A DNA stretch of 42,178 nt from Geobacteraceae bacterium (GTDB lineage: Bacteria; Desulfobacterota; Desulfuromonadia; Geobacterales; Pseudopelobacteraceae). Location of the stretch: positions 1-42,178 of the forward strand of contig JANXZX010000107.1 of NCBI GenBank assembly GCA_025355325.1, in the 5' to 3' direction. The translations under genes and the position numbers were made by a program. Shown piece by piece: positions 1-7,265 of the stretch. The notes under the pieces were generated by a model that made no database searches, was not told the DNA's origin, and saw only the letters and a program-made list of their open reading frames with translations. The first letter of the stretch is position 1, and each line of letters opens with the position of its first letter.

Positions 1-228
<228 letters not shown>

Positions 229-268
229 GCAGTATTTGAACAAATAATCTCAGAAAAGGAAGACAACT

Positions 269-1369
269 ATGAAAGTCGGAATCGTCGGATGGCGCGGTAT
301 GGTTGGTTCGGTTCTCATGCAGAGGATGCAGGAAGAAAACGATTTTGCATTGGGTTTCGAGCCGGTATTTTTCACAACCTCACAAGCCGGGCAGCCGGCG
401 CCAATGAATGCAGGGACGCTGAAAAGTGCCGATGATATTGCAGAACTCAAGAAACTGGACGTAATTCTCACCTGCCAGGGGGGCGATTACACTAAAGCTG
501 TTCACCCCGAGTTGCGCAAACAGGGATGGAACGGCTACTGGATCGATGCCGCCAGCTCACTGCGCATGGAAAACAACGCCGTCATTATTCTCGACCCGGT
601 CAACCGCGACGTAATCGATGCGGCACTGGCCAAGGGAGAAAAAGATTTCATCGGCGGCAACTGCACCGTCAGCCTGATGCTGATGGCACTTGGCGGACTG
701 TTCCGCGCCGGAGCGGTGGAGTGGATCAGCTCGATGACCTATCAGGCCGCCAGCGGCGCCGGCGCTCCCAATATGCGCGAACTGATCTCACAGATGGGCG
801 TTTTAAACGACGTGGTTGCAGAAGAGCTGAAGAATCCGGGCTCGGCAATTCTCGAAATCGACAAGAAAGTTACCGCCACACTGCGGGACGGTTCCATGCC
901 GACCAAAGAGTTCGGCTTCCCTCTGGCCGGCAATGTACTTCCCTGGATCGACCGCGAAGTTGAGGACGGCCAGAGCCGCGAAGAGTGGAAAGGCTTTGCC
1001 GAGACCAACAAGATTCTCGGGACAACATCTCCGATTCCGGTTGACGGCATCTGTGTCCGCGTCGGCGCCATGCGCTGCCACAGCCAGGCATTGACGATCA
1101 AACTGAACAAGGATCTGCCGATTGCCGAGATCGAGAACCTGATCAAAAACGACAACCAGTGGGTAAAACTGATCCCCAATACCAAAGCTGATTCTCTGGC
1201 CGGGCTGACCCCTGCTGCCGTATCGGGAACCCTGACGGTGCCGATCGGTCGTCTGCGCAAGATGAAAATGGGTCCGCAGTACGTATCGGCCTTCACCTGC
1301 GGTGACCAGCTGCTGTGGGGAGCGGCGGAACCGCTTCGCAGGATGCTGCGCATTCTGCTTGAAAAGTAG
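269..1369 (+). CDS. asd: Aspartate-semialdehyde dehydrogenase
   Basis: A 366-residue protein of normal length for the gamma-proteobacterial-type Asd family. It reduces aspartyl phosphate to aspartate semialdehyde with NADPH in the cytoplasm, the branch point to lysine/diaminopimelate, threonine and methionine. The N-terminal Rossmann motif GWRGMVGS (residues 7-14) is present. The catalytic cysteine is C132 in GGNCTVS, and the substrate/dimer region [14 protein letters not shown] follows. An AAAAGGAAG Shine-Dalgarno lies just upstream of the ATG. It follows leuB by 40 bases, an arrangement common in Geobacteraceae. Nothing in the sequence looks broken. Confidence 0.96.
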   Translation: MKVGIVGWRGMVGSVLMQRMQEENDFALGFEPVFFTTSQAGQPAPMNAGTLKSADDIAELKKLDVILTCQGGDYTKAVHPELRKQGWNGYWIDAASSLRMENNAVIILDPVNRDVIDAALAKGEKDFIGGNCTVSLMLMALGGLFRAGAVEWISSMTYQAASGAGAPNMRELISQMGVLNDVVAEELKNPGSAILEIDKKVTATLRDGSMPTKEFGFPLAGNVLPWIDREVEDGQSREEWKGFAETNKILGTTSPIPVDGICVRVGAMRCHSQALTIKLNKDLPIAEIENLIKNDNQWVKLIPNTKADSLAGLTPAAVSGTLTVPIGRLRKMKMGPQYVSAFTCGDQLLWGAAEPLRRMLRILLEK

Positions 1370-1370
1370 A

Positions 1371-1493
1371 TGGAACGAGTGCTTTTCCGCGATAGCTGCG
1401 TAAGTCTTCATCGGTACTTGTGCGGCGTACCATATGGTACGCCTCCGCGCCCCGACTCGACAGCCTGGCTCTCACGAAAAATCACTCGTTCCA
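1371..1493. repeat. MITE-like palindromic element after asd
   Basis: A 123-base non-coding element starts two bases after the asd stop. Its ends are perfect 11-base inverted repeats, TGGAACGAGTG (1371-1381) and CACTCGTTCCA (1483-1493). The pairing continues imperfectly inward for about 14 more bases (roughly 11 of 14). The middle holds a perfect 20-base palindrome centred on CCATATGG (1424-1443). No transposase frame and no clear target-site duplication are visible. The structure fits a dispersed miniature repeat or a long folded RNA. The identification as mobile is an inference. Confidence 0.6.
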
Positions 1494-1505
1494 AATAAAA
1501 CTTTG

Positions 1506-1530
1506 AAACGCCCCGTATGGGGCGTTTTCA
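1506..1530 (+). terminator. Rho-independent terminator-like hairpin after asd
   Basis: AAACGCCCC (1506-1514) pairs perfectly with GGGGCGTTT (1519-1527) around a GTAT loop, and the top strand continues with T-rich sequence. It lies 18 bases before the next gene, so it should end the leuB-asd transcript. The U32 gene then either needs its own promoter or depends on read-through. Confidence 0.65.
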
Positions 1531-1544
1531 CTTTGTGAGAACCC

Positions 1545-4022
1545 ATGAAAACTGTACCTGCCAAACCCGAACTTCTTGCCCCGGCCGGCTCGCTGGAATC
1601 CTTCTTCGCCGCCATGGAGAAAGGGGCCGATGCCGTCTATGCCGGACTGCAGGATTTCTCGGCCCGCGCCCGGGCCAAAAACTTCACCCTTACCCAGATG
1701 GAACGTATGCTGGCATACGCCCACGGCATGAACCGGCGCATCTACATCACCCTTAACACCCTGGTGAAGGAGAAAGAGCTGCCGCAACTGGTGGATACCC
1801 TGACCGCCCTGGCCGGAATGCGGGCTGATGGTATCATTGTGCAGGATCTGGCGGTGGCGCGACTGGTACACAATCACTTCCCCTCCATTCCGCTGCACGC
1901 ATCGACCCAAATGACCATTCACAACACTCCGGGCGTCAAGATGCTACAGGAACTCGGCTTTCAGCGCGCCGTACTGGCCCGTGAACTGGCGATTGACGAG
2001 ATTGCCGCCATCACCGCTGCCACGTCGGTCGAGATTGAATGTTTCGTTCATGGTGCGCTCTGTTTCTCCGTTTCAGGACAATGCTTCTTTTCGTCGCTGC
2101 TCGGCGGTCACAGCGGCAACCGCGGCAGGTGCGCCCAGCCGTGCCGCCGCCTCTATAACCACCGCGGCAAAGAGGGGCATTACTTTTCCACCAGCGACCT
2201 GTCGGCAATCGATCTGATCCCCGATCTAATCAAGGCCGGAGTTACATCACTCAAAATTGAGGGGCGTATGAAGTCGGCCGAATATGTCGCGTCGGTAGTC
2301 GAAGCGTATCGCACCGTGCTTGATGCCCCGGAAAAATCGCGCAAGGAGGCGTTGACCGCCGCCAAGGGAATCCTGAAATATTCGTTCGGACGCACCCCGA
2401 CCAAAGGATTTTTGTCGTCACAGCAGCCGGATGACATCGCCAATCCCTGGCAGAAAGGGGGAACCGGGCGGTTTGTCGGCCAGATCAAAAGCCTTAAAGG
2501 CAAATGCCTGTTCTTTGAAACCAGGGATACATTATTCGTCGGTGACCGCCTGCGCGCACAACCCAAAAGTGACATGGCAGGTCAGGCCTGGACCGTGCGC
2601 GAACTGTTTCTCAATCGGAAGAAAGTCATGGAGGCCCCGGCAGGCAGCCTGGTGGAAGTCGAGACGCCGTTCGCCTTTTCCGTCGGCGATTCAATCTATA
2701 AAGTTTCTTCCCGTGAAGCATATACACTCAGCGACAGCGCCTGTCAGCGGCGCCTTGACGGAGGGCTGGGGGATAAACGCCCCTGTCAACTTCATCTTGA
2801 ATATATTCCCTCCCCCTTGACGGGGGAGGGTCAGGGTGGGGGTGAAAGTGCCAACAGAGCCGCTATTGCCGATTCACCCACCCCCCAGCCCCCTCCCGTC
2901 AAGGGCGGGGGGGCATCTTTGCTGGTTGTTTCAGCCGCCGTGGCGGGTCAGAACCATCGCTTCAGCTTTCCGCTCGGAACCCTGGAAGCGGCGCGCAGCG
3001 GCGATATGCAGGCGGTATTGCTCAACCAGTTCTCGAAATGCGGCGACACCCCGTTTCAACTTGAATCGCTGGAGGCACCCGATTTCCCGGCAGTGCTGAT
3101 TCCGTCAGCCATGTTCAAGGATCTGCGGCGGCGCTTTTACCAGCAACTGGCCGAAGCTATCACCGCCGCTTCCCGCGAACAGCTTGCTTCGGCCCGTACT
3201 GGCGCATTCCGGGAGCTGGAAATTGTCCGAAAAGGCGCAAAACGGCCTGCATCACGTGAGCAGTTGACTGTGGTCGTAAGCGAACCGAAAGAGTGGCGCT
3301 TTCCAATCCAAAACGGCGCTGATGCAACACTGCTGCCGCTTACAAAGGCGGCTATCCACCAGATTCAGTCTTCCGTACCACGCATGCGTGGTTCGGAAGA
3401 CCGCATCATCTGGCAGCTCCCGTTCATGCTCTTTGATCGCGATATCCCGCTGTATCGCGATACACTCCGCACGCTGCACCGATCGGGCTTCCGCCGTTTT
3501 GAGGTTGCCAACCTATCCCATTTCGAACTGTTGCGCGGCTTTGAAGGTATCCATATTTCCGCCTGGCACCGCTGTTTTAGCCTCAACAGTCAGGCGCTGG
3601 CCGCCTGGCGGGATCTTGGCGCCGAGTCGGCAACGCTGTATCTGGAGGATGACAGCAGCAACATTGCCGAAATACTGAGTGCCGGAATAGACATCGAACG
3701 GCGGGTAATGGCGTATTCGCCGCTGCCGGTTATGACCACCAAAATACGCATCAAGGATGTGCATGCCAACACACCGCTCCGCTCGGATCGGGGAGAAACA
3801 TATCGTGTCACCACCCAGGACGGCTTGCAGACGATCAGCTCAACGCAGCAGTTCTCTCTTACGGCCCGTCACAGCGAACTATATCAAAAGGGGTGTTCCT
3901 CATTTGTGATTGACCTGAGTGAAGAACCGCGGGAGCGGTGGGGTGATATCATCGCCGCGTTCAAATCAAACCGGGAACTTTCCGGCACGACCGAATTCAA
4001 TTACCCTGCGGAGCTGATCTGA
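1545..4022 (+). CDS. rlhA: U32 family peptidase / 23S rRNA hydroxylase RlhA-like protein
   Basis: An 825-residue protein. The N-terminal half is a U32 domain starting PELLAPAGSLESFFAAMEKG and carrying the U32 signature ECFVHGALCFSVSGQC (about residues 166-181), followed by further cysteines in GRCAQPCR. A DUF3656-like region follows. E. coli RlhA (YdcP), the nearest characterised type, makes 5-hydroxycytidine in 23S rRNA; the cysteines are likely metal or iron-sulfur ligands. Residues 422-456 are encoded by a GC-rich palindromic repeat that has kept the frame open (see the repeat at 2807). The TGA overlaps the ATG of the next gene (TGATG). The exact U32 subgroup is inferred, so the symbol is tentative. 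Confidence 0.85.
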   Translation: MKTVPAKPELLAPAGSLESFFAAMEKGADAVYAGLQDFSARARAKNFTLTQMERMLAYAHGMNRRIYITLNTLVKEKELPQLVDTLTALAGMRADGIIVQDLAVARLVHNHFPSIPLHASTQMTIHNTPGVKMLQELGFQRAVLARELAIDEIAAITAATSVEIECFVHGALCFSVSGQCFFSSLLGGHSGNRGRCAQPCRRLYNHRGKEGHYFSTSDLSAIDLIPDLIKAGVTSLKIEGRMKSAEYVASVVEAYRTVLDAPEKSRKEALTAAKGILKYSFGRTPTKGFLSSQQPDDIANPWQKGGTGRFVGQIKSLKGKCLFFETRDTLFVGDRLRAQPKSDMAGQAWTVRELFLNRKKVMEAPAGSLVEVETPFAFSVGDSIYKVSSREAYTLSDSACQRRLDGGLGDKRPCQLHLEYIPSPLTGEGQGGGESANRAAIADSPTPQPPPVKGGGASLLVVSAAVAGQNHRFSFPLGTLEAARSGDMQAVLLNQFSKCGDTPFQLESLEAPDFPAVLIPSAMFKDLRRRFYQQLAEAITAASREQLASARTGAFRELEIVRKGAKRPASREQLTVVVSEPKEWRFPIQNGADATLLPLTKAAIHQIQSSVPRMRGSEDRIIWQLPFMLFDRDIPLYRDTLRTLHRSGFRRFEVANLSHFELLRGFEGIHISAWHRCFSLNSQALAAWRDLGAESATLYLEDDSSNIAEILSAGIDIERRVMAYSPLPVMTTKIRIKDVHANTPLRSDRGETYRVTTQDGLQTISSTQQFSLTARHSELYQKGCSSFVIDLSEEPRERWGDIIAAFKSNRELSGTTEFNYPAELI
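2807..2921. repeat. GC-rich palindromic repeat inserted in frame in the U32 gene
   Basis: Two arms face each other inside the coding region. The left arm (2807-2845) contains CCTCCCCCTTGACGGGGGAG and ends GGTGGGGGTGA. The right arm (about 2873-2915) starts TCACCCACCCCCC and contains CCCTCCCGTCAAGGGCGGG. Each arm is itself a hairpin, and together they form a larger inverted repeat with a spacer of about 27 bases. It encodes a low-complexity peptide with SPLTGEGQGGGE and SPTPQPPPVKGGG. A related element lies at 28900-29009. The form is that of a REP/MITE-type element. Confidence 0.85.
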
Positions 4023-4531
4023 TGAGATCAATTATCGCAAGCATCCTGTTTATCCTGCTCATAACGGGTAATGCGTCAGCCGGGAGGATCATCGAAGGTA
4101 TGGTGCGTAACGTTTACGATGGCGACACCCTGCTGTTGACGACCCGAGAGGATAGTCGGCTCAAGGTGAGGCTGTACGGTATTGATTCGCCCGAGACTAA
4201 GAAGCCGAATGTACCGGGTCAGCCGTACGGGGATATTGCGAAACGCACTCTGATGTACAAAATCATCGGCAGACGGGTAAGCGCCGAAATTATGGATATT
4301 GATCAATATAAACGAGCCGTGGCAGTTATCCGTTATGAAGGCAGGGACATCAATCGCGAGATGGTTACGGAGGGAATGGCGTGGGCATATCGTCAGTATC
4401 TTCAGGGTGCGTATGCATCGGAATATATTGACGGCGAAGCCAAAGCCCGTTCACGCCGCGCCGGACTCTGGCGAGAGGCAAATCCTCAGTCCCCCTGGGA
4501 GTTCAGGAAAAAGCATAAGGCGCGGTGGTAG
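4022..4531 (+). CDS. Secreted thermonuclease (SNase-like) protein
   Basis: A 169-residue protein with an N-terminal signal peptide (MRSIIASILFILLITGNASA, cut expected after ASA), so it is exported. The SNase fold motifs follow: VYDGDTLLL, then LKVRLYGIDSPET, with the conserved acidic and arginine residues of the staphylococcal nuclease active site, and later RAVAVIRYEG and GLWR. The family hydrolyses DNA and RNA with calcium. Its ATG overlaps the stop of the U32 gene, so translation is probably coupled. The length is normal and the frame intact. Whether it acts in the periplasm or outside cannot be told from sequence. Confidence 0.88.
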   Translation: MRSIIASILFILLITGNASAGRIIEGMVRNVYDGDTLLLTTREDSRLKVRLYGIDSPETKKPNVPGQPYGDIAKRTLMYKIIGRRVSAEIMDIDQYKRAVAVIRYEGRDINREMVTEGMAWAYRQYLQGAYASEYIDGEAKARSRRAGLWREANPQSPWEFRKKHKARW

Positions 4532-4576
4532 GATACTCTGCTGCTGATTTAAGGTACAATTGCCGTCTAAATGGCT

Positions 4577-4891
4577 CTAGAAACCGGTCAACAGAAAATC
4601 AATAGCAGAAATAATAACTGTACGTTCATCTACCATGGTCGCAACCTTTGGACCAAGGTCTCGAACCGGATATCCTGCAAGTTCCGGCGTGGACATGAAA
4701 ACAATTTCTCCCAAAACTGACAACGGCGGGCATAGTTTTCCCATGGCCTGTCCAAAGATCTCGGTTCGTACAAGAGGAACAATAGTGCGAGTTGCAAGAG
4801 ATTGATGAAGATCATGCTGGACGTCGAGTAAATAAGGAATGATTCCCTGTGACTCAGGATCAACATTCGAATAGACCTCATATTGAGCCAT
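4577..4891 (-). CDS. ccdB: CcdB-family toxin
   Basis: A 104-residue protein, the usual CcdB length. It begins MAQYEVYSNVDPESQGIIPYL and contains the VPLV, PPLSVLGE and STPELAG segments of CcdB. CcdB toxins poison DNA gyrase by trapping the cleaved complex. The end, VDERTVIISAIDFLLTGF, matches the C-terminal gyrase-binding tail type (usually ending in a hydrophobic-Gly-x). The ATG overlaps the ccdA stop (TGATG), giving coupled translation; an upstream TTG codon is not needed. It is convergent with the thermonuclease gene. The frame is intact, so the module may be active. Confidence 0.9.
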   Translation of the reverse strand: MAQYEVYSNVDPESQGIIPYLLDVQHDLHQSLATRTIVPLVRTEIFGQAMGKLCPPLSVLGEIVFMSTPELAGYPVRDLGPKVATMVDERTVIISAIDFLLTGF

Positions 4892-5139
4892 CAAAATCTC
4901 CTCTTATTTGCCGCAAAAACGCCATGTTCTTCTATATGCGAATTATAACTGTCTATAGCGGCCTTGTTTTCTTGAAGCCATTTTTGTTCAAGCCTGGACT
5001 TCACAGTCGCCAGGACCGCTTCCTCAAAGATCTGAGACAGATTAACGCCAACCTCTTTTGCAGTCCTTATAAGGTCGCTGTTAGCGTTTAAGTTGACTGG
5101 CTTCTTAGGTGCCGATGTATCATATATGTGTGTTTGCAT
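4891..5139 (-). CDS. ccdA: CcdA-family antitoxin
   Basis: An 82-residue protein starting MQTHIYDTSAPKKPVNLNAN. The N-terminal half reads as a ribbon-helix-helix domain with KKPVNLNANSDLI followed by AKEVGVNLSQIFEEAV, the CcdA pattern. The C-terminal half (LEQKWLQENKAAIDSYNSHIEEHGVF) is the toxin-wrapping tail. I chose the ATG at 5139 because GAGGTG stands seven bases upstream; GTG and ATG codons further out overlap that Shine-Dalgarno. It should bind and neutralise CcdB and repress its own promoter. It is first in the ccdAB operon. Confidence 0.88.
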   Translation of the reverse strand: MQTHIYDTSAPKKPVNLNANSDLIRTAKEVGVNLSQIFEEAVLATVKSRLEQKWLQENKAAIDSYNSHIEEHGVFAANKRRF

Positions 5140-5172
5140 ACCCATCACCTCATGCGCATTCGTTATACGCAG

Positions 5173-5201
5173 ATTATTAGCGCAATTTGTGTTAAGTGCA
5201 A
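5173..5201 (-). promoter_or_regulatory. Sigma-70-type promoter of ccdAB
   Basis: On the minus strand TTGCAC (5196-5201) is followed after 17 bases by AATAAT (5173-5178), close to both consensus boxes. It lies about 34 bases before the ccdA start. Predicted by eye only. Confidence 0.55.
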
Positions 5202-5253
5202 TAATAATATAACGGATATCCCCTTTTGTACGACCTCTGCATCAGATCTAAAT

Positions 5254-5661
5254 TTATCTGACGGGGATAACGACCTCTATTTCAAGCTTTTCAGCCAATG
5301 CGGCCAAACGGCGATCCAAGGTGAGCAGGACTGCGTTGTTTCTGCGGGCAAGCACCAGATACAGCGCGTCATACACGGGGTGGAGATGATGGCAGGAAAG
5401 AGCGAATGCTTCCAGCGATAAAGCAGAACTTGATTCAATCCGGTCCGGCAGCTTCATCACCTGCTCCAGGGACTGCTGGCAGCGTGCCATGGGCAACAAA
5501 TCGGCCTTCCGGTACTTCCAAAGGGCATTACAGACTTCTGAAACAAAAAGGTCAGGCGCAATAACCAGGGATGCCTGCTCCAGCGGATTCGAAAAGATTT
5601 CCGAACCGGGAACAGCAAGGACGATTCCAACGGCAGCACTGGCGTCTATTACCACGTTCAT
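5254..5661 (-). CDS. PIN-domain ribonuclease toxin (FitB/VapC-like)
   Basis: A 135-residue PIN-domain protein starting MNVVIDASAAVGIVL. The four expected acidic positions are visible: D6 in VVIDAS, E in VSEVCNALWKY, D in VYDALYLVLA and D in LLTLDRRLAALA. Such toxins are Mg-dependent ribonucleases that typically cut tRNA or rRNA. The ATG at 5661 overlaps the antitoxin stop (ATGA), so an upstream in-frame start is rejected. It is second in the operon, as usual for this type. The target cannot be predicted. Confidence 0.87.
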   Translation of the reverse strand: MNVVIDASAAVGIVLAVPGSEIFSNPLEQASLVIAPDLFVSEVCNALWKYRKADLLPMARCQQSLEQVMKLPDRIESSSALSLEAFALSCHHLHPVYDALYLVLARRNNAVLLTLDRRLAALAEKLEIEVVIPVR

Positions 5662-5906
5662 CGTTCCCGATCCTCTCTGATCAGCTCTGCCGGGTCCGGC
5701 AAACAAGCTGCCTTATACTGGACAGATGCCTCGCGAACCTCTTCCAGAACGGCTTTGCGCCGCGCACGTGGATCGAGCTCAACGTTTAATCCTCTGGCAA
5801 TGGCAGAAACCGCTTGCTGAGCGATGGAGCGATGTTCTGCCTCCGCCTCGCGGCACAAGCTCAGATAGATATGTTCCGGCAGTTCTCGAACCTGTAAAGA
5901 TGGCAT
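5658..5906 (-). CDS. FitA-like ribbon-helix-helix antitoxin
   Basis: An 82-residue protein starting MPSLQVRELPEHIYLSLCRE and continuing AEAEHRSIAQQAVSAIARGL, the short strand-helix-helix pattern of FitA/Arc-type antitoxins (xLxVRxLPexvyxxLkxrA...RSxxxE). The C-terminal part is charged and should wrap the PIN toxin. An AGGAGG Shine-Dalgarno is placed well before the ATG. The upstream region holds two palindromes likely used for autoregulation. The gene starts about 770 bases upstream of ccdA on the same strand, so two TA operons sit in tandem. Confidence 0.85.
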   Translation of the reverse strand: MPSLQVRELPEHIYLSLCREAEAEHRSIAQQAVSAIARGLNVELDPRARRKAVLEEVREASVQYKAACLPDPAELIREDRER

Positions 5907-5911
5907 AAATA

Positions 5912-5951
5912 CCTCCTGAAATCAGGTTACTGCATTTTTCATACAAATGCA
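5912..5951 (-). promoter_or_regulatory. Operator palindromes of the FitA/PIN operon
   Basis: TGCATTT (5931-5937) and AAATGCA (5945-5951) form a perfect seven-base inverted repeat with a seven-base spacer. A second palindrome, CCTGAAATCAGG (5915-5926), overlaps the 3' bases of the antitoxin Shine-Dalgarno (CCTCCT on the top strand at 5912-5917). The first looks like a repressor operator; the second could be another operator or an RNA hairpin limiting initiation. Confidence 0.55.
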
Positions 5952-6012
5952 AGCGTGAGGTATGAAATGGAAATGTTTAAAATATTGAGGTTGAAAGCTG
6001 CTGATGCCTTTA

Positions 6013-6690
6013 CTACTGCAATCCGGCACTTCCGAGAAAGTTATTCATCAGCTTCCGCGAGATTGCGAAGTACGCCGCTGCACCGCTGTTGAACACGGAT
6101 ACCAGTTCATCAGTTTTATGTACCGTTGTTTTGTCCCACGCACACCAATCCCGGATAATCGCCTCCGTCACCTCCGGATGAAACTGCACCCCCCACGCAC
6201 ATCCGCCAACCCGGAACGCCTGATGGGGGCATGCGGCAGATTCCGCCAGCAGAACCCCTTCTGGCGGAATATCGAAGCTGTCATGGTGCCACTGAAAAGT
6301 GCGAAAAGTTTCTGAAATGCCAGCAAAGAACCGGTCACCCTCGCCCTTCCGTGTTAGTGAAACATCCAATACACCCCGTTCTTCCCAACGATGTGAGACC
6401 ACCGGCGCACCAAGGGCTGCCGCCAGCAGTTGTCCTCCGAGACAAATACCGAGATACGGAATTTCCTCAGCGATAACTTCGCGGATAAGCGCCTTCAATC
6501 CGGTCAGGAACGGGTGTTTGGCATCGTCATTCGCACCCATGGCACCGCCAAGGACGATCAGTGCCGATATGTCGCTAACCGCCGGGAGCAGATCGCCGCG
6601 ATACGGGTGATGCACGACATACGGCACCGTCAAACCTTCGACAATATTGCCGGGCGGAACTTCCGGATCATTCTGGATTATGTACAGCAT
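6013..6690 (-). CDS. Class I glutamine amidotransferase domain protein
   Basis: A 225-residue protein with a complete class I amidotransferase domain: the nucleophile C83 in YLGICLGGQLLA, the catalytic His in WGVQFHPEVTE, and its Glu two residues on. Related stand-alone proteins resemble the GMP synthase glutaminase domain (GuaA-N) and release ammonia from glutamine for an unknown acceptor. The start is the ATG at 6690 because GGGAGGAAACT precedes it; a longer frame exists without a ribosome site. It is the fourth gene behind nifV, 20 bases after the 96-aa gene. The link to nitrogen metabolism is inferred from position. The substrate is unknown. Confidence 0.85.
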   Translation of the reverse strand: MLYIIQNDPEVPPGNIVEGLTVPYVVHHPYRGDLLPAVSDISALIVLGGAMGANDDAKHPFLTGLKALIREVIAEEIPYLGICLGGQLLAAALGAPVVSHRWEERGVLDVSLTRKGEGDRFFAGISETFRTFQWHHDSFDIPPEGVLLAESAACPHQAFRVGGCAWGVQFHPEVTEAIIRDWCAWDKTTVHKTDELVSVFNSGAAAYFAISRKLMNNFLGSAGLQ

Positions 6691-6710
6691 AGTTTCCTCC
6701 CGGATGTCCC

Positions 6711-7001
6711 CTACTGCCTCAAGCATTCTCTGGCCGACCCCTGGAGATAATCGAACACCTCGCCGCGTGTCGTAATGAAGCCCGGCATATCGTTCAGCAC
6801 ATCTTCCAGCAGATTCAGTACTTCGCCGTCAGCACTGCCCAGTTCATTCATGACGGCCGACATCATCGGCAGTATTTCGTAAAGATCATGCCGGTTGAAT
6901 GGCGCTGGATCGGGCAGCCCGGCAAATTTTGGTTCATCCCGGTTGGCAACATCACGCGGATATTTGAATTTGAAATCGGAAGCCTTGACTGTGATTGGCA
7001 T
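6711..7001 (-). CDS. Hypothetical protein in the nifV operon
   Basis: A 96-residue soluble protein that I do not recognise. It starts MPITVKASDFKFKYPRDVAN and has a helical middle (LYEILPMMSAVMNELGSADGEVLNLLEDVL). It has no signal peptide, membrane segment or metal motif. A GGAGGTACTTTAGTT ribosome site supports the ATG at 7001. It lies 18 bases after the Cys/Gly-tail gene and 20 before the amidotransferase, so it is co-transcribed with nifV. No function is proposed beyond a possible role near nitrogen fixation. Confidence 0.75.
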   Translation of the reverse strand: MPITVKASDFKFKYPRDVANRDEPKFAGLPDPAPFNRHDLYEILPMMSAVMNELGSADGEVLNLLEDVLNDMPGFITTRGEVFDYLQGSARECLRQ

Positions 7002-7019
7002 AACTAAAGTACCTCCAAC

Positions 7020-7253
7020 TTAATGTCCACCGCAACCGCCGCCACAACCGCCGCCGCAACCCGGCTTGACAATTGCTGCAGCCTTCGGTTTATCGCACAG
7101 TGCCAGGGAAGATCGATCTACATACCAGGCTTCATCTTCCATTTTACCCTGCAGCTCGTTTTTCTTGAGCATCATCAGCACCCGCATTTCGGTTGTTTCC
7201 AGCAGCAGAGCCGCCTCGGCAATCGGTACAAAAGAAGTTCCCGTTTCACACAT
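7020..7253 (-). CDS. HTH/excisionase-like small protein with Cys-Gly tail
   Basis: A 77-residue protein. Residues 8-50 resemble an excisionase/MerR-type winged helix (FVPIAEAALLLETTEMRVLMMLKK then AWYVDRSSLALC). The C-terminal tail GCGGGCGGGCGGH spaces C66, C70 and C74 every four residues and ends in H77, a plausible metal- or cluster-binding tail. An AAGGAG site seven bases before the ATG supports the start. It lies 12 bases after nifV. A metal- or redox-responsive regulator, or a metal-carrying small protein, would both fit. Neither is shown by sequence. Confidence 0.78.
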   Translation of the reverse strand: MCETGTSFVPIAEAALLLETTEMRVLMMLKKNELQGKMEDEAWYVDRSSLALCDKPKAAAIVKPGCGGGCGGGCGGH

Positions 7254-7265
7254 AATGTACTCTCC

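Noticed and set aside
742-1411. Long minus-strand open frames across asd
   Set aside because: They lie antisense to a complete asd gene with all family motifs. They have no ribosome site and no recognisable protein content.
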